From contig NZ_JACHXM010000010.1 in assembly GCF_014192055.1 (NCBI RefSeq), positions 62,001-126,000 of the forward strand: a stretch of 64,000 nucleotides of DNA, in the 5' to 3' direction. Shown piece by piece: positions 8,406-16,269 of this stretch (within the stretch, counting starts at the first letter, position 1; every line of letters starts with the position of its first letter). The stretch is from Halomonas organivorans. GTDB lineage: Bacteria; Pseudomonadota; Gammaproteobacteria; Pseudomonadales; Halomonadaceae. The position numbers were made by a program, and so were the translations under genes. The notes below the pieces were generated by a model. The model was not told the DNA's origin. It saw only the letters and a program-made list of their open reading frames with translations, and did no database searches.

Positions 8406-10478
8406 ATGCAGGATGTCACCCCCCTTCCCTTCACCCGCACGGCGCTGGCCCTCGGCATCGCCGCCGCTTGCGCCAGCGGCGGCGCGCTGGCCGATGACGC
8501 CACCGAGCTGGAGCCGGTGGTGGTCACCGCCTCGGGCTACGAACAGGCGCTCTCCGACGCCCCGGCCAGCATCTCGGTGATCAGCGGGGAGGAGCTGAAC
8601 AAGCAGTCCTACTCTGATATCACCGACGCCGTGGATAACATCCCGGGCGTCTACGTCACCGGCGGGGGGCTGTCCAAGGACATCAGCATCCGCGGCATGG
8701 ACGACAGCTATACCCTGTACCTGATCGACGGACGCCCGATCAATGACGGCCGCCTGGTCAATACCAATGGCACCGACGGCGGCAAGCAGATCGGACTGCC
8801 GCCGATTTCCATGATCGAGCGTATCGAGGTGATCCGCGGTCCCATGTCGTCCCTCTACGGGTCCCAGGCCATGGGCGGCGTCATCAACGTCATCACCAAG
8901 AAAGTGACCGATGAGTGGACGGGCTCGGTCACCACCGAGTACACCCACTCGCTCAACGACATCAACAGCGATGCCCAGCAGGTCAGCTTCTTCACCGGCG
9001 GCGCACTGATCGAGGGCCTGCTGGGCGCCCAGTTCCACGGTAGCTGGATCGGCAACGAGGAGAGCGATTTCATCGGCGGCGACGACAACGCCGAAAGCAC
9101 GCCCGACAGCGACACCCGCCAGGGCGGCGTCAAGCTGATCCTCACCCCGGACGACAGCAACGAGTTCACCCTCGGCTATACCTCTTCCACCAAGGAGTAC
9201 ACTCACACGCCCGGGCGCAGCATGGCCCTGGTCGACAGCCGCGGCAATCCGACCGAGGCCAGCACCACCCGCTACGACAAGGACGTCTACACGCTGTCGC
9301 ACAGTGGCAGCTACGGTAGCTTCCTGACCGATACCTACCTGCAGCACGACATCTCCGACCGGCACCTGGACGAGGCCAGCGAGGAGAAGACCAATGAAAT
9401 GACCACCTTCAACACCCAGTCGACCTACTTCTGGGGCAACCATATGCTGACCTTCGGCGGTCAGTACAAGTACGAGGACCTGACCGACGACACCAACGGC
9501 CTGCTGAGTTCCAACGTGCCCGGTGCCGTGAACAGCGTGGATCGCTGGCTGGCCTCGCTGTTCGTGGAGATGGAGTGGGGCATCACCGACGCCCTCAACC
9601 TGACCACCGGCCTGCGCTACGACGACGACGAACTGTTCGGCGGCCATCTCTCGCCACGGGTCTACGCCAACTACCACCTGACCCCGGAGTGGACCCTCAA
9701 GGGCGGCGTCTCCACCGGTTACAAGCAGCCCAGCCTGTCCGACGCCACCGAAGGCTTCGGCCGCGGCACCGGCGGCGGCGGCTCTCCCGCGCCGCACCCG
9801 CGCGCGCTGATCATCGGCAACGAGGATCTCGATCCGGAAACCAGTACCAACTACGAGTTCGGATTCGCCTACAACAACGCCGCAGGCAACCTCAACGCAA
9901 GCGCGACGCTGTTCCATACCCGGTTCGAGGACAAGATCGCCGAGGAGCGGCTCTGCGAAACGGCCAACGCCGATCGCAACGACCCTTCGACCTGGGCCTG
10001 CCCTTACTCCGGCAACGATTTCGTCTTCCTGAGCACCCGCCAGAATATCGACGAGGCGGTGATGCAGGGTGTCGAGCTGTCACTGGGCTATGACATCACG
10101 CCCCGGCTGAACGTCACCTCCAGCTACACCTTCACCGACTCCGAGCAGAAGAGTGGGGAGTTCGAGGGCGAGCCGCTCAACAAGATACCCGAGCACATGT
10201 TCAACGTACTGCTCGACTGGGAAGCCACCGAAGACCTCAATCTCTGGGTACAGAACAACATCCGCAGCGGGACCAGCGACTATCTGGGCCGCAGCAGCAT
10301 GAGCGACGGCACTCCCGGCTACGGCTTCGTCGACGCCGGCCTGGTCTACGCGCTCAATGACAATGCCCGCGTCAAGGCCGGCATCTACAACATTGCAGAC
10401 AAGGAAATCACCAACGACGACTACGAAGTCGTGCTGGACGGTCGTCAGCTCAACCTGGGGCTGACCGTGGATTTCTGA
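8406..10478 (+). CDS. TonB-dependent catecholate siderophore receptor (FepA/CirA/IrgA type)
   Basis: This outer-membrane gated porin has 690 residues. It has a signal peptide (TALALGIAAACASGGALA), a TonB-box-like ELEPVVVTASG, and a plug domain with RGMDDSYTLYLIDGRP and IERIEVIRGPMSSLYGSQAMGG. A 22-strand barrel region follows, ending LNLGLTVDF with the terminal Phe typical of outer-membrane proteins. The plug wording is closest to the FepA/CirA/IrgA group. ATG 8406 follows AAGGAG. It probably delivers a ferric catecholate to the CeuE-like or FecB-like binding proteins encoded next door. A Fur-like site stands upstream and a strong terminator downstream. Confidence 0.88.
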   Translation: MQDVTPLPFTRTALALGIAAACASGGALADDATELEPVVVTASGYEQALSDAPASISVISGEELNKQSYSDITDAVDNIPGVYVTGGGLSKDISIRGMDDSYTLYLIDGRPINDGRLVNTNGTDGGKQIGLPPISMIERIEVIRGPMSSLYGSQAMGGVINVITKKVTDEWTGSVTTEYTHSLNDINSDAQQVSFFTGGALIEGLLGAQFHGSWIGNEESDFIGGDDNAESTPDSDTRQGGVKLILTPDDSNEFTLGYTSSTKEYTHTPGRSMALVDSRGNPTEASTTRYDKDVYTLSHSGSYGSFLTDTYLQHDISDRHLDEASEEKTNEMTTFNTQSTYFWGNHMLTFGGQYKYEDLTDDTNGLLSSNVPGAVNSVDRWLASLFVEMEWGITDALNLTTGLRYDDDELFGGHLSPRVYANYHLTPEWTLKGGVSTGYKQPSLSDATEGFGRGTGGGGSPAPHPRALIIGNEDLDPETSTNYEFGFAYNNAAGNLNASATLFHTRFEDKIAEERLCETANADRNDPSTWACPYSGNDFVFLSTRQNIDEAVMQGVELSLGYDITPRLNVTSSYTFTDSEQKSGEFEGEPLNKIPEHMFNVLLDWEATEDLNLWVQNNIRSGTSDYLGRSSMSDGTPGYGFVDAGLVYALNDNARVKAGIYNIADKEITNDDYEVVLDGRQLNLGLTVDF

Positions 10479-10527
10479 GTCCGGCGGGCGCTAATCCCGC
10501 GTTTCGATCGACCCGTTATCCCTTGTG

Positions 10528-10550
10528 CCCCGGCCATGCCGGGGTTTTTT
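10528..10550 (+). terminator. Rho-independent terminator of the TonB receptor gene
   Basis: A perfect 7-bp stem CCCCGGC / GCCGGGG with loop CAT is followed by six T residues (10545-10550). It sits 50 bp after the receptor stop codon. Confidence 0.92.
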
Positions 10551-10631
10551 AGTTCATCGCCCTTCTCTATATTCCGCCCTCGCCCTCACCGCCATCCGAC
10601 GCAGGAAACAGTCGGCGACCAACGCCTCGCA

Positions 10632-10650
10632 AACAATAATGATTTTTATC
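10632..10650. promoter_or_regulatory. Putative Fur box upstream of LysR gene
   Basis: The 19-mer contains AATAATGATTTTTATC and matches the Fur consensus at 13 of 19 positions. It lies about 50-70 bp before the chosen start of the LysR-type regulator. This would place the regulator in the iron regulon. Confidence 0.5.
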
Positions 10651-10702
10651 CGCACAGCGCTCTGGCATAATGCCAAGTTTCCTTCGCCGCCAGGGTCCGT
10701 CC

Positions 10703-11614
10703 ATGCACGATGCCGATGAACTGATCGCTTTCGCCGACGTCATGGCTTCCGGCAGCCTGACGCTGAGCGCTCGCCGGCTGGGCGTGGCGAAATCGACCCT
10801 CAGCCGCCGCCTGCAGCAGCTCGAAGGGCGGCTGGGCCAGCCGCTGATGCGCCGCCAGTCGAACCGCCTGGCGCCCACCGAGGCCGGCCGCGTCTTCCAC
10901 GATTACTGCCTGCGCCTGATCGCGCTGGCCGAGAAGGGACAGCAGGCCCTCGACGAGCTGCGCGAGGACATCAGCGGCGGGCTGACGCTGGAAGTCCACG
11001 AGGCCCTGGCTCGCTGCTGGGTGGGCCCGGCCATCGAAGAGTTCATGGCACGTCACCCGGGGCTGCAACTGAGCCTGGTCACCCGCGAGCGTCTCACGGA
11101 CCCCCGCGTCGACGGCTCGGTGGTGGTCTGGTACGGCGACGCCGGCAACACCGCGCTGCGCCAGGAGCCGGTGACCCGCCTGGAGCGCGGACTCTACGCC
11201 CACCCCGACTATCTGGCCCGCCATGGCGCGCCGGAACACCCCCGCGACCTGGACGGCCATGCCTGGATCGACCTGCTCGGAGAAGCCAACCAGGAGCTGG
11301 TGCTGCGTCATCCCCGCCAGGGCGAATACGACGTGCGCCTCCCGGGCTCTCGCCTGCGCGTCGATCGCCTGGTGCTCCAGTCGGATGCCATCGTGCGTGG
11401 CCATGGGCTGGGCATCCTGCCGATCTGGATGGCCGAACGACGTCTGGCGGCCCACCCGGGTCAGCTCGTGCGCTGCCTGCCGGCGTGGGAAGCCCCTGCG
11501 GTGCCGATCAGCCTGCTCTATCCGCACGGCCATCGACCGCGCAAGGTCACGGCGCTGCTCGAGTTCCTGCGCGCGGCCCGGCCTGCCGACTGGCGTGCGA
11601 CGCCCGGCGGCTGA
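10703..11614 (+). CDS. LysR-family transcriptional regulator
   Basis: This 303-residue regulator has an N-terminal winged helix-turn-helix (MASGSLTLSARRLGVAKSTL, then SRRLQQLEGRLGQPLMRR) and a C-terminal effector-binding region. The ATG at 10703 puts the helix-turn-helix in the usual place. An in-frame ATG at 10670 would add 11 residues. It lies downstream of the TonB receptor terminator, so it is transcribed on its own, and a Fur-like box precedes it. Its targets are unknown. The siderophore genes to its left are the obvious candidates, though LysR control of such genes is less common than AraC control. Confidence 0.82.
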   Translation: MHDADELIAFADVMASGSLTLSARRLGVAKSTLSRRLQQLEGRLGQPLMRRQSNRLAPTEAGRVFHDYCLRLIALAEKGQQALDELREDISGGLTLEVHEALARCWVGPAIEEFMARHPGLQLSLVTRERLTDPRVDGSVVVWYGDAGNTALRQEPVTRLERGLYAHPDYLARHGAPEHPRDLDGHAWIDLLGEANQELVLRHPRQGEYDVRLPGSRLRVDRLVLQSDAIVRGHGLGILPIWMAERRLAAHPGQLVRCLPAWEAPAVPISLLYPHGHRPRKVTALLEFLRAARPADWRATPGG

Positions 11615-11634
11615 ACCGCCCGGCGCCGCACCGC

Positions 11635-12678
11635 TCACTGAGCCGCCGCGTCGCGCGCCTGCTCGAGCCAGCCATCGACCTGATCACGATGCCCCGCGAT
11701 CCACTCGTCGGCATGGCGCTGGATATCGTCGGCGCTATCCTCGCCGTCGAACATCCTCGCGTTCTGGGCGAAGATGTCCTCAACGGGAATCCCCGCCACC
11801 TCGAACAGCTTGGCGGCCGCCGGATTGGCCTCGGCGAAGGCCGTGTTGACCACCGGCCGGATGTCGTTGGCCGGCCAGCCCAGGTTGCAGGGGTCGGCGA
11901 CGCAGCCGACGACGCCCTCGGCGACGGTGTCGTCCTCGAACTGTTTCTGGTCCTCGGGCAGCTTCGCCTCCTCCACGGTGAGCCACACCACGTCCTGGCC
12001 GGGCTTGAGCAAACCCAGCGTCCAGTTGGGTGTCCAGGTGTAGAAGAAGATCGAGCCTCCCTCCTGGTAGCGCCCCAGGGCATCGGCCATCGACGCCGCA
12101 TAGCCGGCCTTGATCGGCTCGACGGTATCGGTCAGTCCGTAGGCCTCGAGCTGGTAAGCGATCACCAGTTCGCAGCCCCAGCCCGGTGGGCATGCCACCA
12201 GTTCGGCCTTGCCGTTGCCATCGGAATCGAACAGCGCCGCGATCTCGGGATCCCGGAAATCCTCGAGGTGGGTGATGCCATGCTCGTCGGCGGTCTTCTT
12301 GTCCACCAGATAGCCCTGCAGGGCCCCACCCTGGGCCACGTAGCCGATCAGCTCGGCGCCCGGCTCGAAGGTGCTGCGATAGGTGTTGTGCAGCGGGAAC
12401 CAGCCGTTGACCCAGAAATCGACGTCGCCCTGGGCCACCGCCTGGTAGAAGGGCGGGTTGTCGAGGGTGGTGGGACGCTTCACGTCGTACCCCAGCTCCT
12501 CGAGCAACCGGCTGTAGACCGCCGCCGGAAACCAGCCGGTATCCCAGGTGGCGCGTGCGGGGGTGACCGTCACGCCCTCGCCGGGCATGGCCTGGTCGGC
12601 CAGGGCCACGCCCGGCATCAGGCCCAGCGTCAACACCAGTCCCGCCAGCGTACGACGGGGTTCGATGCGCGGATACAT
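11635..12678 (-). CDS. proX: Glycine betaine/proline ABC transporter substrate-binding protein (ProX type)
   Basis: This 347-residue periplasmic binding protein has a signal peptide (LAGLVLTLGLMPGVALA) and an OpuAC domain. Phrases such as VDFWVNGWFPLHNTYR and FFYTWTPNW hold the aromatic residues that form the quaternary-ammonium cage in ProX/OpuAC proteins. GGAGGG lies just before the ATG. It is the third gene of the leftward operon proV-proW-proX. It converges closely (20 bp) on the LysR gene to the left. The substrate is probably glycine betaine or a related compatible solute. Confidence 0.88.
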   Translation of the reverse strand: MYPRIEPRRTLAGLVLTLGLMPGVALADQAMPGEGVTVTPARATWDTGWFPAAVYSRLLEELGYDVKRPTTLDNPPFYQAVAQGDVDFWVNGWFPLHNTYRSTFEPGAELIGYVAQGGALQGYLVDKKTADEHGITHLEDFRDPEIAALFDSDGNGKAELVACPPGWGCELVIAYQLEAYGLTDTVEPIKAGYAASMADALGRYQEGGSIFFYTWTPNWTLGLLKPGQDVVWLTVEEAKLPEDQKQFEDDTVAEGVVGCVADPCNLGWPANDIRPVVNTAFAEANPAAAKLFEVAGIPVEDIFAQNARMFDGEDSADDIQRHADEWIAGHRDQVDGWLEQARDAAAQ

Positions 12679-12719
12679 AAGACTCCCTCCTCTATCGGGC
12701 CCCGATGCGCGAGGCCATG

Positions 12720-13649
12720 TCATGAGTCGTCCTCCGTGCCGTGTTGCCTGCCTCCCTTGAACAGCAGCTGGCGAAACGAGCGCTTGGTGCTCCCTCGCCC
12801 GGCCTGGCCACCCTCGCCAAGCGCCTGGGTGATCCGGTCGAGCAGGATCGCCAGCAGCACGATGCCGATGCCGCCCAGGCTCGCCCGGCCGATGTCCAGG
12901 CGCCCCAGGCCGGTGAATACCGTCAACCCCAGGCCGCCGGCACCGATCAGGGCGGCGATCACCACCATCGACAGCGACAGCATCAGGGTCTGGTTGAGGC
13001 CGGCCATGATGGTGCGCAGCGCCAGCGGAATCTGGATCTCGAACAGCAGCTGGCGACGGCTGGCCCCGAAGGCCAGGCCGGCTTCCACCAGCTCCGACTG
13101 CACCTGGCGGATGCCCAGGTTGGTCAGGCGAATCATCGGCGGCAGGGCGAAGATGATGGTGGCGATCACCCCGGGCACGATGCCGACGCCGAACAGCATC
13201 ACGATCGGCACCAGGTACACGAAGGGCGGGATGGTCTGCATGATGTCCAGCACCGGGCGGATCAGTCCGGCGAAGCGATCGCTGCGCGCGGCGAGGATGC
13301 CCAGCGGCACGCCCACCATCACGCAGAAGGCGACGGCGGTAATGATCATCGACAGGGTGATCATGGTCTCCTGCCAGATTCCCAGCAGGTCGAGCAGCAG
13401 CACCGCCGAGAGGGCAAAGATCGCCACTCGCGTGCCGGCGACCCGCCAGGCGATCAGCGGCACCATCGCCACGAAGACCGGATAGGGCAGCCACAGCAGA
13501 CCGTCCTCCAGCCAGCCCAGCAACTGATCGATGGGCCATTGCAGGGCCTGGAAAGCCGGCCGGAAGTTGGGGACCAGCCACTCCTTGACCACCACCTCGA
13601 TCCAGTCGTCCAGCGGCAGGGTATAGAAATCGGAGAGTCGGTCGGCCAT
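12720..13649 (-). CDS. proW: Glycine betaine ABC transporter permease (ProW type)
   Basis: This 309-residue inner-membrane permease carries the binding-protein-dependent transport domain. The phrases LDIMQTIPPFVYLVPIVMLFGVG and IPLALRTIMAGLNQTLM contain the EAA-loop region that docks on the ATPase. The basic C-terminal tail (GRGSTKRSFRQ) is longer than in the paralogue at 21858-22697. Only three bases separate its ATG from the proV stop, and proX follows after 41 bp. Confidence 0.9.
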   Translation of the reverse strand: MADRLSDFYTLPLDDWIEVVVKEWLVPNFRPAFQALQWPIDQLLGWLEDGLLWLPYPVFVAMVPLIAWRVAGTRVAIFALSAVLLLDLLGIWQETMITLSMIITAVAFCVMVGVPLGILAARSDRFAGLIRPVLDIMQTIPPFVYLVPIVMLFGVGIVPGVIATIIFALPPMIRLTNLGIRQVQSELVEAGLAFGASRRQLLFEIQIPLALRTIMAGLNQTLMLSLSMVVIAALIGAGGLGLTVFTGLGRLDIGRASLGGIGIVLLAILLDRITQALGEGGQAGRGSTKRSFRQLLFKGGRQHGTEDDS

Positions 13650-13652
13650 GGC

Positions 13653-14915
13653 TCACGGCTCCTTGGCCGCCTCGCAGGCGGCGGTCTCGGATCGGCACGC
13701 CGGCATTCCGGCCGCTGCGTCGCCGGCAAGCAGCGCGAAGATCCGCAGCGGGTCGACGCAGCCCTGCAGGCGCCCGGCGGCGTCGAGCACGGCGATGGGC
13801 AGCCCCCGGGCACAGGCCCCGTAGAGCTCGATCAGTTCCTGGTCGGCCCGGGCGGCGGGATAGTTGCGTCGCATCAAGGCGCGCAGCTCACCGCCGCCGT
13901 CTTCGAGCACATCGAGGTCGGCGCGCGGCACGATGCCCAGCGGGAAGCCGTCGTCGTCGACCACGTGGATGCCTGCCTGGGCCGCGTCGTCACAGCGTCG
14001 GCGCGCCTCGCCAGGAGCATCACCGAGGGTCACGGTGGCGGCCGGGCGACTCAGGCGCCCCATGCGAAAGACGCGGCCCCGGTCCACATCGCGCGTGAAG
14101 GCGGCGACATAGTCGTCGGCGGGCCGGGCGACGATCTCTTCCGGCGTGCCGGTCTGCACGAAGCGGCCGTCCTTCATGATGGCGATGCGATCGCCGATGC
14201 GCAGCGCCTCGTGGAGATCGTGGGTGATGAACAGGATGGTCATGTGCAGCTGCGACTGCAGGGCCAATAGCTCGTCCTGCATGTCGCGGCGGATCAGCGG
14301 GTCCAGGGCGCTGAAAGGCTCGTCCATCAGCATGATATCGGGGTCCACGGCGAGCCCGCGGGCCAGGCCGACGCGCTGCTGCATGCCGCCGCTGAGATTG
14401 TCGGGCGGCACGTCGGCATAGGCCTCCAGGCCCACCTGGGCCAGGGCGCGCAGCGCCTTGTCGCGGCGTTCCGCAGCCCCCATGCCGCGTACCTTGAGAC
14501 CGAACTCGACGTTCTCGGCGACCGTCTTGTGGGGAAAGAGCGCGAAATGCTGGAAGACCATCGACAGTTTGTGGGCACGCAGCCGGCGTAACGCCCCCGC
14601 ATCCATGGCCAGCACGTCCTCGCCGTCGAGCAGGATGCGCCCCCGGGTCGGCTCGATCAGGCGATTGAGGCAGCGGATCAGGGTCGACTTGCCGGAGCCG
14701 GAGAGCCCCATGACGACGAAGATCTCGCCCAGGTCGACGCTGAACGAGATATCGGCCACGGCGGCCACCGAATGGGTCTCGGCGTAGATGCGGTCCTTGG
14801 CCTCGCCGGCCTGGGCGCGGCGAATGGTCTCCTCGGCGTCGCCGCCGAAGACCTTGAACAAGTGCTCCACCACCACCTTGTGGCGATCCGTCGGGGCTCG
14901 ATCGTCGGGTGCCAT
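13653..14915 (-). CDS. proV: Glycine betaine ABC transporter ATP-binding protein (ProV type)
   Basis: This 420-residue ATPase has Walker A GLSGSGKSTLIRCLNRLIEP (a phrase specific to ProV/OpuAA), signature LSGGMQQRVGLAR and Walker B IMLMDEPFSALDPLIR. A C-terminal pair of CBS-like segments follows (VVDDDGFPLGIVPR and IAVLDAAGRLQGCV), as used for osmotic sensing in OpuA. The ATG at 14915 has GAGGGGGTGGC upstream, and the coding similarity to ProV starts there. It is the first gene of the leftward operon and is paralogous to the ProV at 20656. Confidence 0.9.
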   Translation of the reverse strand: MAPDDRAPTDRHKVVVEHLFKVFGGDAEETIRRAQAGEAKDRIYAETHSVAAVADISFSVDLGEIFVVMGLSGSGKSTLIRCLNRLIEPTRGRILLDGEDVLAMDAGALRRLRAHKLSMVFQHFALFPHKTVAENVEFGLKVRGMGAAERRDKALRALAQVGLEAYADVPPDNLSGGMQQRVGLARGLAVDPDIMLMDEPFSALDPLIRRDMQDELLALQSQLHMTILFITHDLHEALRIGDRIAIMKDGRFVQTGTPEEIVARPADDYVAAFTRDVDRGRVFRMGRLSRPAATVTLGDAPGEARRRCDDAAQAGIHVVDDDGFPLGIVPRADLDVLEDGGGELRALMRRNYPAARADQELIELYGACARGLPIAVLDAAGRLQGCVDPLRIFALLAGDAAAGMPACRSETAACEAAKEP

Positions 14916-15184
14916 GCCACCCCCTCGCCTCGGGCGAGCGGCAGGTCGGCGCGGCTTCGGTGAGGGCGGCATCCAGCCGGAGTCAGGGAAAGGGGCACCG
15001 AGCGTCATCCGCCCGGGCATTGCTGACGTCTTCGGGCCTGCGGGCAGCCCATGTCGGCCGCTCACGAAACCCGTATCGTATACAAAAAATTAGAGAGGGC
15101 TCGCCCGGGCGTCAAGCCGGCGACCGTGCCTCCCGCAGCCTCGGTTGCTAGAATGGGGCTCTCTCCGACGCTCAAGGAGCGAGC

Positions 15185-15400
15185 ATGGCCCTTCGTGAAA
15201 TCGCCATCGGCGGCCTCTACCTCTCTCCCCTGCTGCTGTACGCCCTGAGCGGACTCGTCGTCACCCTGCTGATCCGCGCCGTGCTCTACCGCCTGCTGGG
15301 CACGAACCGGCTGTGGTTCGAGGCCTGGTTCGACACCGCCCTGTTCGTGATCTGCACCGCCGGCATCGCCTACCTCTCCTCCGCCACCGGGACCGTCTGA
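15185..15400 (+). CDS. aaeX: DUF1656 small membrane protein (AaeX-like)
   Basis: This 71-residue protein has two hydrophobic segments (LYLSPLLLYALSGLVVTLLI and FDTALFVICTAGIAYL). DUF1656/AaeX proteins are encoded directly before HlyD-type and FUSC-type efflux subunits, as here. An AAGGAGCG lies before the ATG. The next gene starts 2 bp after its stop. Its function in the efflux complex is unknown. Confidence 0.85.
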   Translation: MALREIAIGGLYLSPLLLYALSGLVVTLLIRAVLYRLLGTNRLWFEAWFDTALFVICTAGIAYLSSATGTV

Positions 15401-15402
15401 TT

Positions 15403-16263
15403 ATGCGCACCCTGCTACGAAGCCTCGTCACCCTGGTCATCGTGGCCCTGGCCATCGCCGCCGGCCTGTGGCTATGGCACTACTATCTCTACACGCCCTG
15501 GACCCGCGACGGCCGGGTACGGGCCGAGGTGATCACCATTGCCCCGGACGTCTCCGGGCGGGTGGTGTCGCTGGCGGTGGAGGACAACCAGCGTGTCGCC
15601 GAGGGCGAGCCGCTTTTCCAGATCGATCGCCAGCGCTACCAGACGGCGGTCGACAAGGCCGAGGCGGTGGTGGCCCAGCGCCAGGCCGAACTCGAGCTGA
15701 GCCAGCATCAGGCCTCGCGCCGCAACCGGCTGAGCCGCGAGGCGATCAGCGCCGAGAGCCAGGAAACGGCGCGCATCGACAGCCAGGTAGCCAGCGCCAG
15801 CCTCGCCCAGGCACGCAGCGAACTCGACAGCGCCCGGCTCGATCTGGAACGCACCACGGTCCAGGCCCCGGCAAGCGGGCACGTGCTCAACCTGCAGCTC
15901 GCCGAAGGCAACTACGTCAATACCGGCACGGCGGTGATGGCGCTGGTCAAGTCGGACTCCTACTACGTCACCGGCTATTTCGAGGAAACCAAGACGCCCC
16001 ACTTCAAGGTCGGCGATCAGGCCCGGGTGACGCTGATGAGCGGCAACACCGAGCTACGCGGCCACGTCGAGAGCATCGGGCGCGCCATCGCCGATTCCAA
16101 CACCTCGCCCAATGCCCAGCTGTTGCCGCAGGTGGCCCCCACCTTCAGCTGGGTGCGGCTGGCCCAGCGCATTCCGGTCCGCATCGCCCTCGACGAGATC
16201 CCCGATGGCACGCTGCTGAGCGCCGGCATGACGGCCTCGGTACACATCGAGCCGACGGAGTAA
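15403..16263 (+). CDS. aaeA: Membrane fusion (HlyD-type) efflux subunit, AaeA-like
   Basis: This 286-residue periplasmic adaptor is anchored by one N-terminal transmembrane helix (LLRSLVTLVIVALAIAAGLW). The HlyD-type lipoyl halves are RVRAEVITIAPDVSGRVV and APASGHVLNLQLAEGNYV, separated by a coiled-coil hairpin at about residues 85-150. The phrase YLYTPWTRDGRVRAE is characteristic of the AaeA/EmrA-like group paired with FUSC pumps. It is the middle gene of aaeX-aaeA-aaeB, which exports aromatic carboxylic acids in E. coli. Confidence 0.87.
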   Translation: MRTLLRSLVTLVIVALAIAAGLWLWHYYLYTPWTRDGRVRAEVITIAPDVSGRVVSLAVEDNQRVAEGEPLFQIDRQRYQTAVDKAEAVVAQRQAELELSQHQASRRNRLSREAISAESQETARIDSQVASASLAQARSELDSARLDLERTTVQAPASGHVLNLQLAEGNYVNTGTAVMALVKSDSYYVTGYFEETKTPHFKVGDQARVTLMSGNTELRGHVESIGRAIADSNTSPNAQLLPQVAPTFSWVRLAQRIPVRIALDEIPDGTLLSAGMTASVHIEPTE

Positions 16264-16269
16264 CCGCGC

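Noticed and set aside
10703..11614. LysR regulator as a glycine betaine operon regulator because it converges with proX
   Set aside because: The genes converge tail to tail with no shared promoter, and the upstream site resembles a Fur box. Nothing links it to betaine.
11635..13698. Single 687-codon minus-strand frame covering both the permease region and ProX
   Set aside because: Only its 3' part from 12678 is a real protein (ProX with signal peptide and ribosome-binding site). The 5' half is a shadow of the ProW gene in another frame.
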